This document shows, in pieces, positions 31,000 to 41,211 of a stretch of DNA of 64,000 nt (position 1 is its first letter; every line of letters begins with the position of its first letter). Source of the DNA: Emiliania huxleyi CCMP1516 (lineage: Eukaryota; Haptophyta; Isochrysidales; Noelaerhabdaceae); the NCBI RefSeq assembly GCF_000372725.1, contig NW_005199194.1:481277-545276 (forward strand). The letters are read 5' to 3'. The position numbers and the translations under genes were made by a program. The notes beneath the pieces were generated by a model. The model was not told where the DNA came from and ran no database searches. It saw nothing but the letters and a program-made list of their open reading frames with translations.

Positions 31000-32442
31000 A
31001 TGTCCACCCCGCCGCGCCGCCGCTCGCGCCGCCTTGCCTCCACCGCCGCCACCGCTCCCCCGCCAGACGCGCCGCCGCCCGCCCGCCTGCGCCTCCTCGA
31101 CCTGCCCACGGACCTCCTCGTACGCGCCCTCTCTCGCTGCGACCCCTCCGACATCACTCGCGTCGCGGCCGTCTCGCTGCTCTTCCACGCCTCACTTGCG
31201 CTGGAGGGCATCCGCTTGCGCCTGCAAGAGGCCGGCTACGAGCCGCCGGCGCAGCCGGAGGGCGAGAGCTGCGCCGTGCGGTGGCTGTGTCTCGCTGCCT
31301 TGCTGCGCGAGTCCAACCCGCCAGTGAGGGCGTCGACAGGCCGCTCCCACAGCCTCTTCATCGACGGCGAGGGGCGGCTCTCGTCGTGCGGAAAGGCCGA
31401 GAACTGGACGCCGGGACTGCTCGGGCACGGCGAGGGCGTGACGCAGCTCAACACGCCGACCCGCCTCCCTTCCCCGCTGGGCGCCGAGCGTGCTGTGAGC
31501 GTGTCGGTAGGGGATGAGCACAGCCTCGCCCTCACCGGCAGCGGCAGTGTCTGGAGCTGGGGCAGCGGATACAACGGCAAGTTGGGCCACGGCGACGATC
31601 AGGCCCAGTGGCAGCCGAAGAAGATCGAGGCTTTGGTGGGGAAGCGTGTCGTCGCTGTCTCGGCTGGAGATAACCACAGCCTCGCCGTCACCGCCGACGG
31701 AGCCGTCTGGAGCTGGGGCTGGGGAGCCTATGGCCAGCTGGGCCACGGCGACCGGCAGGAGCAGCTGCTGCCCAAGAAGGTCGAGGCTCTGGCTGACCAG
31801 CGCGTCATCGCTGTGTCGGCCGGAGGCAACCACAACCTCGCCCTTACCGCCGACGGCGCCGTCTGGAGCTGGGGCCGTGGAGGCTTTGGCCGGCTGGGCC
31901 ACGGCGACGCGCAGAACCAGCTGCTGCCCAAGAAGGTTGAGGCCTTCGCTGACCAGCGCGTCCTCGCTGTGTCGGCGAGAGAGGACCACAACCTCGCCCT
32001 CACTGCCGACGGCGCCATCTGGAGCTGGGGCTATGGAGGTGCGGGCCAGCTGGGCCACGGCGACCAGCAGGAGCAGCTGCTGCTGCCGAAGAAGGTCGAG
32101 GCCTTGGCTGGCCAGCGCGTCGTCGCCGTGTCGGCTGCAATGTCTCACAGCCTCGCCCTCACCGCCGACGGCGGGGTCTGGAGCTGGGGCGATGGAGAGG
32201 ATGGCAAGCTGGGCCACGGCGACGAGCAGCAGCAGCTGCTGCCGAAGAAGATCGAGGCGTTGGCTGGCCAGCGCGTCGTCGCTGTGTCGGCGGGATTCGC
32301 GCACAACCTCGCGTTCACCGCCGACGGCGCCGTCTTCACGTGGGGCGAGGGCGAGCGCGGCTGCCTAGGCCACGGAGAGGACCTGTCGGACCAGGTGCTG
32401 CCGAAGAAGATCGAGGCGGGGGCACCAGGAGCGGGGCGGTAG
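31000..32442 (+). CDS. F-box-like / RCC1-repeat protein 1
   Basis: The intronless 480-aa frame starts MSTPPRRRSRRLAS (basic, Pro-rich). It then has an F-box-like helix segment, LLDLPTDLLVRALSRCDPSD and ITRVAAVSLLFHASL (residues 25-65). After an Ala/Glu linker come six clear RCC1 repeats plus one degenerate one, each about 51 aa with the core HSLALTADGAVWSWG...G-LGHGD. RCC1 repeats form a seven-bladed propeller; with an F-box they usually present substrates to SCF ubiquitin ligases (family knowledge; the F-box call is moderate). Blades near residues 230-400 are nearly identical in DNA, indicating recent repeat homogenisation. A tandem paralogue follows at 32660; AATAAA at 32592 may be the polyadenylation signal. 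Confidence 0.85.
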   Translation: MSTPPRRRSRRLASTAATAPPPDAPPPARLRLLDLPTDLLVRALSRCDPSDITRVAAVSLLFHASLALEGIRLRLQEAGYEPPAQPEGESCAVRWLCLAALLRESNPPVRASTGRSHSLFIDGEGRLSSCGKAENWTPGLLGHGEGVTQLNTPTRLPSPLGAERAVSVSVGDEHSLALTGSGSVWSWGSGYNGKLGHGDDQAQWQPKKIEALVGKRVVAVSAGDNHSLAVTADGAVWSWGWGAYGQLGHGDRQEQLLPKKVEALADQRVIAVSAGGNHNLALTADGAVWSWGRGGFGRLGHGDAQNQLLPKKVEAFADQRVLAVSAREDHNLALTADGAIWSWGYGGAGQLGHGDQQEQLLLPKKVEALAGQRVVAVSAAMSHSLALTADGGVWSWGDGEDGKLGHGDEQQQLLPKKIEALAGQRVVAVSAGFAHNLAFTADGAVFTWGEGERGCLGHGEDLSDQVLPKKIEAGAPGAGR

Positions 32443-32659
32443 TGTGAAGGGACAAGGCGGTGCGTCGCACCAGCCTTCCGGGGACTCGGCGAACGTTGTG
32501 TCCGACTGTCGATCTCTGTCTGTGGGTGAACCTTTGTCTTGGGTGCGCACCGAGCAGGGTGGCCCGCCTGCCCGCCGTGTCGAAGAAAACCCAATAAATA
32601 AGTAAATTAGGTCTCCAGGAAGAGGCAAAGGCGCCTCGTAGGTTTTTCTTTTTCTCGCG

Positions 32660-34084
32660 ATGTCCACCCCGCCGCGCCGCCGCTCGCGCCGCCTCGCCTC
32701 CGCCGCCGCCGCCGCCGCACACTGCCCCCTCACCGACCTGCCCCTCGAGCTTCTCGCGCGCGTCATCTCCCGCTGCGACCCCGCCGACATCGCTCGCGTC
32801 GCGGCCGTCTCGCTGCTCTTCCACGCCTCGCTTGCGCTGGAGGGCATCTGCTTGTGGGCGCAAGAGCGCGGCTTCGAGCTGGCGGCGCAGCCAGAGGGCG
32901 AGAACTGCGCCGTGCGGTGGCTGTGCTACTCGGCGCTGCTGCGCGAGTACAACCCGCCGGCGAGGGCGGCGGCAGGCGAACAGCACAGCGTCTTCATCGA
33001 TGGCGAGGGGCGGCTCTCGTCGTGCGGGGCGGCTGAGAACTGGACGCCGGGCCTCCTTGGCCACGGCGAGGGAGTGACGCAGCTCAACACGCCGACCCGC
33101 CTCCCTTCCCCGCTGGGCGGCGAGCGCGCCGTGAGCGTGGCGGCTGGAGGTGTGCACAGCCTCGCCCTCGCCGCCAACGGCAGTGTTTGGAGCTGGGGCT
33201 TTGGTCTCTACGGCCGGCTGGGCCACGGCGACGGGCAGGAGCAGCTGCTGCCGAAGAAGGTCGAGGCCTTTACCGGGCAGCGCGTCGTCGCTGTCTCGGC
33301 TGGAGATAACCACAGCCTCGCCCTCGCCGCTGACGGCACTGTCTGGAGCTGGGGCGATGGACACTATGGCAAGCTGGGCCACGGCGACCTGCAGCACCAG
33401 CTGCTGCCCAAGAAGGTTGAGGCCTTTGCTGACCAGCGCATCCTCGCTGTGTCGGCTGGAGCTTACCACAGCATCGCCATCACCGTCGACGGCGCTGTCT
33501 GGAGCTGGGGCGAAGGAGTCTTTGGCCAGTTGGGCCACGGCGACCTGCAGCACCAGCTGCTGCCGAAGAAGATCGAGGCCTTTTCTGGGCAGCGCGTCGT
33601 CGCTGTGTCGGCGGGAGGCGAACACAGCCTCGCCCTCACCGCCGACGGCGCTGTTTGGAGCTGGGGCTCGGGCGAGCGAGGCAAGCTGGGCCACGGCGAC
33701 GAGCAGCGCCAGCTGCTGCCAAAGAAGGTCGAGGCCTTGGCTGGGCGGCGCGTCGTCGCCGTATCGGCCGGAATCACGCACAGCCTCGCCCTCACCGCCG
33801 ACGGCGCCATCTGGAGCTGGGGCAGTGGACGCGATGGCAAGTTGGGCCACGGCGACGAGCAGCAGCAGCTGCTGCTGCCGAAGAAGGTGGAGGCGTTGGC
33901 AGGGCGGCGTGTCGTCGCAGTGTCTGCTGGACTCGCGCATACCCTCGCCATCACCGCCGACGGCGCCGTCTTCACGTGGGGCCAGGGCGAGCGCGGCTGC
34001 CTAGGCCACGGAGAGGACCTGTCGAACCAGCTGCTGCCCAAGAAGATCGAGGCGGGGGCGCCGGGGAGCGGGGCGGTAGTGTGA
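32660..34084 (+). CDS. F-box-like / RCC1-repeat protein 2 (tandem paralogue)
   Basis: 474 aa, intronless, beginning with the same MSTPPRRRSRRLAS and an F-box-like LTDLPLELLARVISRCDPAD. Six strong RCC1 repeats follow (cores such as NHSLALAADGTVWSWGDGHY and GKLGHGD), and the end GCLGHGEDLSNQLLPKKIEA is near-identical to its neighbour. The 3' flank (GGCGGTAGTGTGAAGGGACA ... GTCTGTGGGTGAACCT) is also shared, so the duplication covers UTRs. It probably arose by unequal crossing over. Confidence 0.85.
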   Translation: MSTPPRRRSRRLASAAAAAAHCPLTDLPLELLARVISRCDPADIARVAAVSLLFHASLALEGICLWAQERGFELAAQPEGENCAVRWLCYSALLREYNPPARAAAGEQHSVFIDGEGRLSSCGAAENWTPGLLGHGEGVTQLNTPTRLPSPLGGERAVSVAAGGVHSLALAANGSVWSWGFGLYGRLGHGDGQEQLLPKKVEAFTGQRVVAVSAGDNHSLALAADGTVWSWGDGHYGKLGHGDLQHQLLPKKVEAFADQRILAVSAGAYHSIAITVDGAVWSWGEGVFGQLGHGDLQHQLLPKKIEAFSGQRVVAVSAGGEHSLALTADGAVWSWGSGERGKLGHGDEQRQLLPKKVEALAGRRVVAVSAGITHSLALTADGAIWSWGSGRDGKLGHGDEQQQLLLPKKVEALAGRRVVAVSAGLAHTLAITADGAVFTWGQGERGCLGHGEDLSNQLLPKKIEAGAPGSGAVV

Positions 34085-35361
34085 AGGGACATCCGGGGAC
34101 TCGGCGAACGTTGCCTGTCCGACTGTCGTTCTCTGTCTGTGGGTGAACCTCTTTGTCTGTGGGTGTGAGCAGGGTGGCCCGGCCGCGCCGGCCGCGCCGC
34201 CGCCGCGGGCGAGCCCGCCGAGTCGTGCGCAGGTGATGCGCGGGGTGGCGGCGGGGGAGGCGTCCGCGGACAACGATCGCGCATGCCGGCGCCGCCGCCC
34301 GGTCATGTGACAATAAGACGATTCGTTAACTTGAGGCTTGAGCCGCTTGGACATACACGTACCTCGAGTACAAAAAAGTAGCGGCGGACAAACTGGCCGG
34401 CGCGTGCTCCGCGGGGTTGTTGCGCACGAGTATATGGGCCACGATGTCTCAAATATGAGGGGTTTTGACTCCTACCGGCTCCTGACGCTATCCCTGGCAG
34501 CTCTAATGACCAGGGTCAGTAGTGTTGTGATAGATGGTGCCCATACTAGCGCAGGAGCTGCCACACTCGCCCGGACCGTCCCCTTCTGGGGCCGGTTCCG
34601 CAGCCCGCGAGAGCCGACAGCGGGGCCGTGCCGCAGGTGCCTACTGCCGAGTGCCACAAACACTGCGCCGTCCCGCCATCACCTACAGGCTGTCTTGTGG
34701 GATGGTTGGGATGTCCAAACGCCACCATCTTGGCTCTTGCGACCTCAAACCCTCGAGCTGTATGGGTGGTCCTGACGTCGACAGACGCCCGAGGACCATG
34801 GTGAAGCTGAGCCGGAACGCGTCGACAGGTCTCGCCTGAGCCCGTGGCGGTCGCCGGCTGAGTCGCCGTGCACGAGCCGGTACCTCAGGCGTCACCTCCG
34901 CAGCCTCAGGTCTCACACTCCATCACCTCCGCCGGGACGCCTTCGGTGTCACGCTCGGCGGCGAGTTTGTTGCAGCCCCACAGCGAGCGCGGCGTCGAGC
35001 CTACTCGGTCTGGTCGGTTCGCGGCACTCACTGGGTGCCAGGGAGTGCCGCCGACACGCGAGCGGTGCCTCCCGGCAGCGCGCGCCGGCTGTGGGGCTGC
35101 ACCAAACTCGAGGGACGCTTTTTTGGGAGAGACGCTTTTTTGGGCCCATACTGGTGCAATACAACCCCGCGGGGAGACCCGCAGCCGCACTCCCGCACTC
35201 CCATCTCCAACTTGAGAAGACACCACATACCCGTTTTGGATGTCTGCGGAGTATTTGGTGGCGGCGTCCGTCCTCCCTTGGCTTTTGCGCTCCCCACTCC
35301 CCCCTCACGAGAACCTCTCACACCTGGACATGCACCGGCGCGCCGGCGCGCTAAAGCGCGC
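34085..35361. other. intergenic, no supported gene
   Basis: Apart from the 3' flank shared with F-box/RCC1 gene 1 (34085-34170), I see no conserved frames, RNA genes or strong repeats. TTTTTTGGGAGAGACGC / TTTTTTGGGCCC at 35119-35148 is a short near-repeat. Confidence 0.5.
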
Positions 35362-38100
35362 TCACACCCTCGCCACGTGTTCAGACTCCGCGATCGGGGT
35401 CCCGACGACGATCGGCGGCCCGGAGAACTCCACCCCAGGGCGGGGCGGGCGGGAGCCGCTCTCCGCCTCGTACAGCGCTCGCATCGCCGCCTGGTCGGCC
35501 AGCCGCCGCGCCTCCTCGGCGGCCGAAGGGCTGCCTGGTGCCGGTTCTGGCGGTGGGGCGTCCGAGAGCCGCGACCTCGCCGAGAGGAGAGCGGGCTCTG
35601 GCGCGGTCGCCTCCTCGAGGGAGAGGCCTACGCTCGGCGCGGAGGTGTGAAGAGACGGGGTGCGTGGGGGGGGGGGCGCGACGCCGCTCTCGCGAGGTTT
35701 CGGACGCCCGTGGACTCGACGACGGAGGTGTAGTAGAACGCGGTGACGACGAGGCCGACGGCGGCGTAGAGGCCGAACGCGGCGGCGGGCCCAATCGCGC
35801 ACTTGAGCGACAGGAAGGTGAGGGCGATGGTGCCGGAGCCGACGCGGTTGCAAAAGACGGAGAGCGAGACGACCTTAGCGCGGAGGTGGAGCGGGAGCAT
35901 CTCGGAGATGACGACGAAGGTGAGCGGCCCCGGCCCGAGCGAGAAGGAGAGCATCGCGAGGCAGAGGGCGGCGGCGGAGGCGGAGACAGGCCAGTGGAAG
36001 AGGAAGCGGAGCCCGATGAGGGCGGTGAAGGCGGCGAGGGCCAGGTTCGACCAGATGATGGTGGAGCGGCGGCCGAGCGTGTCGACGAGCGCTGCCGCCA
36101 CGAGCTCGCCTCCCCCCACAGACAAGGACACTGAGAATGAGAAGTGAGACTAGCAGAATAGCGGTAGTAATCAATAGCAGTCTTCATGAGCTGCCGCCGC
36201 GAGCTCGCCTCCCAAGGAGTAAGAACAACCGTACGACCCTGAGTGGTAGCACTCTACTGCCAGTACTACTACTGCCAGTGCTACTCCGCGCGGGTGTCGC
36301 CTCCCAGCTTGCAGGCCCCCACTCCGAGCGAGACGAGGAAGACCACCTCTGCGCTCGTGCAGCCCGCGCCGTCGCCAGCCGCCTCCTTGGCCAAGTCGGG
36401 AGGAGGCGAGGCGCTCGCGTGGCAGACGCCCGACGACTCGCCTGTTCACGGCCGCGAGAGCTGTGAAGAGGCGCTGCGCACGGCCAAGAGGGTGCTCCCG
36501 CACCGCCCGCCCTCGCGCCCGCGTCTGGGGGGAGGCACTGGTTGAGGATGCGGGGCGTGTAGTACAGGATTGCCTGAGGCGTACCACTGACCACCGTTAT
36601 GAGGAGTCGGAATGACGCTGCGGGGCGTGTAGCGCAGGATCGCCTCGGTGCCGGTGACCTGCTGCGCCAGGCCGAGGGCGAGAGAGAGGGCGACCAGCCG
36701 CCGCTCCTGAGCATGACCAATTCAAGAGCGATTGATCAACCAATCAGCGAGAGAGAGGGGGGGGGGGGGGGGCACCTACAGAAAGGAGACACCGCCACAC
36801 CTCACGAACCCAGAAAGCGCTGAGACGCAGGCTCGCCGCCGGCCGCCGCGCCCGGCTAGTCGGCGGGAAGAGCGAGTCCCGCCACGAGGCGACGGCGCCG
36901 GTGGTGTGGGAGGAGCCATCCGCCGCCGCCGGCTCCGCCCCAGCACCGCCCGCCTCGGCTGCGCTCGCCGACGCCGCCCCGCCCGCCGCGCCGCCCGCCG
37001 CGCCGCCCGCCGCGCCGCCCGCCGCGGCGCGAGACGCGCCTGCCTTTGGCGCCGGCGGCTCGAGCCGGCGCATCACTGCGGCAGCCTCCTCCTCCCGCCC
37101 TGCGCAGGCGCGGCGAGGGGGGCGGTCAGGGAGACGGTATGGTGCGGTGGGGGCTCGCCCTCCCTCTGCCTTCTCCTCCCCTCCCTCTGCCCTCTCCGCC
37201 GCCCTCCGCCTGCGAGGTGCAGCCGTCTCCCTCCCTCGCCCCCACTCCTTCCCTCGCCCTCCCCTCGCCCCCTCCTGCCCTTGCCCCAGCCCCCCTCCTT
37301 GCCCCCCTCGCCTGCCATGTGCAGCCACCGAGGCGACTCGGGCAGCCACGGGCAAGCAGCAACGTACAGGAGCGGCAGCACCACCGACAGGCCCATCGCC
37401 AGCCTCCACCGCAGGTCCGGCGCACCGGGCAGCGCCTATTCTCGCCCTCATCTCGCCGTCACCCCACCGGCGCTCGGCCCCGCCCGCAGCACGCCTCCGG
37501 GCGGGCGCGGCTTGCCGTGTTGATGGAGCGGTCGACGGCGTAGCCGATGAGGATGCCGACGTTGATGCCGATGTCCGAGACGGCGACCAGCCCGCCGCGG
37601 TACTCCTTGGGCGCCAGCTCCGCGATGTACACCGAGCAGGCGCACCATGCGCAGCCCGACCCGAGTCCTTGGAGCGCGCGGCCGAGGAGCAGCACGCCTG
37701 GGGAGGAAGGGAGGAGGGCGGGCTCGGCCGGAGAGGCGCGCGGGAGCGCGACCCGACGCGAGGGCACGCCAAATGAGTTGGCGAGCGTGACGAAGGCGCC
37801 GCCAATCACGAGCAGCAGCGACGAGACCATCAGCGTCGCCCGCCGGCCGAGGGAGTCCATCACAAAGCCTGCGCCAGCGAGCGCGCCGATGCCGGAGACA
37901 AAGTTGAGACCCGACGTGGCGAGCTCCTGCTCGCTGAGAGACAGGTCGAGGCTCCCGGCCATGTCGAGGAGAGAGCCCGAGACCACGCCGACGTCATAGC
38001 CAAAGGCCATGTTGTTGAGCGACGCGATGATGCTGACAAGGAGGACTCGCCAAGGGAACGGCGGCGAAGGAGGTGAGTCAGTGCTTTCCATTGTGGTCAT
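35362..38100 (-). CDS. sugar-porter family MFS transporter (nine exons)
   Basis: Twelve-helix major-facilitator sugar porter moving sugars or polyols across a membrane (family knowledge). Exons 38100-37770, 37697-37516, 37435-37312, 37099-36852, 36706-36644, 36573-36519, 36441-36301, 36109-35708 and 35627-35362 join in phase to 603 aa. Landmarks: LNNMAFGYDVGVVSGSLL, the loop-2 DSLGRRATL, VLLLGRALQGLGSG, PESPRWLHMAGREEEAAAVM, QQVTGTEAILYYTPRILNQ (the sugar-binding QQxxGxxxxxYY of helix 7), the repeat DTLGRRSTI, GPGPLTFVVISEMLPLHLRA, and ESTGLSLEEA matching the PETKGxxLEE end motif. The tail is a long, Pro/Ala-rich cytosolic segment. Most donors are GC. An Ala-rich insert (exon 4) enlarges the central loop. 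ATG 38100 (MTTMES) is chosen; 38091 is an alternative. Confidence 0.92.
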
Positions 38101-38182
38101 CAAGCGCTCGCTTAGGGCCTGAATGTTGGCTGGACGCTTGAGTCCAAACAAAGACCACGGCCGCACACACCTGTGCAATGGT

Positions 38183-38194
38183 AAAAAGAATTTT
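38183..38194 (-). promoter_or_regulatory. AAAATTCTTTTT element upstream of MFS gene
   Basis: Minus strand AAAATTCTTTTT about 85 bp before the ATG at 38100. Same class as the elements near 4979, 30983, 50671 and 53989. Confidence 0.4.
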
Positions 38195-39185
38195 ACCGAA
38201 ACTCGCTCGCACGACACCGTACCGTCCTTGCGCGAGGGGAGCTCGATAGACTCGAGGGGCCAGGATACGCCGCGAGGAGGACGGAGTTGCGCCGAAAGGC
38301 GAAAGAAGCCGCGAGAACAAGGGACCGGCAGGCGGCGGCGCCGCAGGACGAGACAGAAGAGAACGACGCGACAGAGGAGGAAGTGACAAGGGAGAGAGCG
38401 ACGAGAGTGGGACGGCCGCGAGGTGGCACGAAGGTTGAAGCGAGAATCGGAGAGAGACTGCGAAGAGAGATAGGAAGAGGCAGACTCCCTAGGGTAGGCG
38501 ACGGCTAGCGCATCACACTCCTCTCCTTAAAATCCCTGTGTGGTGGCGGCGTCGGCCACCACCTCCACTGCGGCCACCACCCGGAGCGACGGCGGCGCCC
38601 CCACCAATGGAGGCAACCGCGCCGAGGCTGCAGTGCACCCGACAAACCTTTTTACCCATCTCACAGTAGAGGTGTTCGTTTTATTTATTTATTTACGGGG
38701 TGTGGAGGGTGAGTTGAACAGAGGGTTGTGCGCCAAGCCCTCCTGCTCGGCTCCAGCCGGTAGACAAGTCTTGTCATCAACAGAGAGAAAGAAGAGAAAG
38801 AAGAAAAAAATCTCTCTCAACAGAGTAGATGGATCTGACCTCGGGGCGATGTGACCAAGCGCTGGTAGCGTGGTTTTACCTCACACCCATGGTCTCACAG
38901 TGTGCCGGCAGTCGCCGAGCAGTGTCGCTCACACAAGCCGCAGCACAAGTGACTGAGGGCCAGTGAGGGCGAGCCCATCGCTGTCACAGCTGTGGCAGCC
39001 GCACAGTAGGCTGTGTCAGCTGTGCAGAGTGTGTGAGCAGCAGAGGAGCTGCTCTCCAGGCTTCTGTCGCAAAGAGCTGCATGCCACCGAAAGCGCTGTC
39101 GAGGTTCGCCGAGCGCGGCGCAGGTTGAGGGACACCGTGGTCACCGACGAGCGCGTTGGAGTATTCACTCCGGACAAAGACGGTC

Positions 39186-39306
<121 letters not shown>

Positions 39307-39488
39307 GGCACGCACACGAGCTGCGGCCGTGCCGCCGTCATAGTGGCGAGGCGCGGGACCGTCTGTGGCGAAGTGGGTCGCGTCCCTCGATTTTGTTCAA
39401 CCCAGTACCCGGTACCACCCACTAACCCAGCATCCACACCCTTTACTAAAGGCTTTACGCTTTACCCGACAAACCTACCCGCTTCCCT

Positions 39489-40337
39489 TTACCCCGGCTC
39501 CCCCGCCGGCGGCCCGAGCGGCGGCAGCGCCACCGAGTGGACGTCCGGGTCGTAGTGCTTCCCTCCGAGCGAGCGGACGACGTGCCTGTCGTCCGAGGTG
39601 TCCAGGCCGCGCGCCCGCCGCAGCAGCGCGATGGCGTCGCTAAAGGAGGACATGTACGTGCCCATGAAGGCGGTCGCCTCGACGCACGTGAGCAGGTCGA
39701 CCGCCGCGCGCTCGACGCTCGTGTGCCGCGCCTCGCCCTCCGCCTCTCTCTCCGCCTCTCCCCCCGCCGGCTCGGGGATCGGCGCCGCGCCGCGCAGCCG
39801 GAGCGGGAAGCGGCGGCCGACCTCGCGGAGCGTGAGCGCGTTGTCGGTCGCGCAAAAGATGGGCAGCGGCGCGCGCTCCTCCAAGAAGGTGAAGAAGGCC
39901 TCGTCGGGCGTCCGGTCGCCAAACATGGCCGTGTGGTCGGTGCGGCGCATGTGCACCGCGACAAACGCTCCGCCGCACGCGGCGACGTTGGCTGCGGCGG
40001 CGGCGCGCACGGGCGGGAGCGGCGAGAGCGCGGCGTACATCGTCGCCTCGGTCTCCGTGTACTTGATGGATGGGTGCGAGTCGTACACGGAGGCCTTCGC
40101 CGCTCCGCCGCCGGCGGCGAGCGCCTCGCGGTGCGCCGGCGGCAGCTCGCCGAGACCGTGCAGCATGACGACTCCGGGAAGCGGCTCGAAGAGGTCCTCG
40201 AAGGGTGAGTCGCAGGCGGCACCGAGTCGCCACAGCACGACCAGCCGGCGGCCCCGCTGCACGGCCGCCTCGCGGTACGAGAGGACGGACCGGAGCTTGT
40301 TGCAGAGGCCGGCCTCGGCGCAGATGAAGTCGACCAT
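39489..40337 (-). CDS. fucosyltransferase-like (NodZ/GT23-type fold) protein
   Basis: 282 aa from ATG 40337. The N-terminal MVDFICAEAGLCNKLRSVLS matches the G-L-(G/C)-N-(R/K)-L-R opening of alpha-1,6/O-fucosyltransferase-like enzymes. FVAVHMRRTDHTAMFGDRTP is the conserved H-x-R-R-T-D GDP-fucose site, followed by IFCATDNALTLREVGRRFPL and the C-terminal ATAFMGTYMSSFSDAIALLR (helix with S-S-F-S). These enzymes move fucose from GDP-fucose to glycans in the secretory pathway (family knowledge). No signal anchor is visible. The frame is open upstream (RTSPALV) to a CTTCCAG acceptor, so a first exon with the anchor may exist. Confidence 0.65.
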   Translation of the reverse strand: MVDFICAEAGLCNKLRSVLSYREAAVQRGRRLVVLWRLGAACDSPFEDLFEPLPGVVMLHGLGELPPAHREALAAGGGAAKASVYDSHPSIKYTETEATMYAALSPLPPVRAAAAANVAACGGAFVAVHMRRTDHTAMFGDRTPDEAFFTFLEERAPLPIFCATDNALTLREVGRRFPLRLRGAAPIPEPAGGEAEREAEGEARHTSVERAAVDLLTCVEATAFMGTYMSSFSDAIALLRRARGLDTSDDRHVVRSLGGKHYDPDVHSVALPPLGPPAGEPG

Positions 40338-41211
40338 CACGAGCGCGGGAGAGGTGCGGTCTGGAAGCAGAAGCGCTCAATCGTGGAAGGGCCGGCGTCG
40401 GATGCCTGAGCACGACGCTCGTGAAGACTGCCGTGTGCGGGCAGTCGAGCCCGGCCGCGAGCGGGGTCGCCTCGCCACCCCACTCGGCGCTTGGACATAT
40501 TCCGCCGATAACGATTGGGGTGGGGGCCCCAACTCGTGGTAGGCCACTAGTTTATCGTAGGGTACTCACGGATACCTCTCCTGAGTCCCTCTCGTGTGCC
40601 CTCGCGCACATCGCATGCGGTCTTCACTCAGCCTCCGCTGCTGTGAACACCAAACTTGCACTTCAGCTGGCGCGCGCTTTCGCCGCCTACTTTCGCGAGC
40701 GCGCTTGGCCCTTGCTCCTCATGCGCGGCGCTCTCGCTGCGCTCTCTCCCTGCTCATGGGACCTGATGCCGCGCCACCTCTGTGGCCGCTCCATCCTCTC
40801 TGACGGCGCCAGCCCTCCGGCTGCGCCATCTCTCTTTGGTCTCGTTTCTTTTTGAGAGGCTGGCCACGAAACTGCCTTTCGGGGCCCAGAGATAAAACTT
40901 CTGATGCCACGCGTGACCTAGTAGTGTCCCCAGCTATGGGCGTGTCCACGTTGGAGCCAGGTGTGGTGTGGACGCCGCGAGAATAGCTCCGCCGTTCATG
41001 GAGGCAACCGATCGATGCGAGTGCCGAGTCGACTGGTGTGTGTCGTCGTGGTTTCGTATCAAGAATACTCACTCACACGCACCCTCTGTGCTCTGAGAAA
41101 GCTGCTGGATGCTGGAAGAGGAAGGACTGTAAGTGACACTCTGATCTTTGTCAGGTCACTGGTCAGGTGCCAACCAATGCAGTGACAGGCTCTGACCCCG
41201 CCACAAGCGTG
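40338..41211. other. intergenic, no supported gene
   Basis: No conserved frame or strong repeat seen. A possible upstream exon of the fucosyltransferase-like gene would lie at 40370-40500. Confidence 0.4.

Noticed and set aside
38287-38508. Charged Arg/Glu open frame upstream of the MFS gene
   Set aside because: Low complexity, no homology signal, and it lies over the MFS gene's probable promoter.
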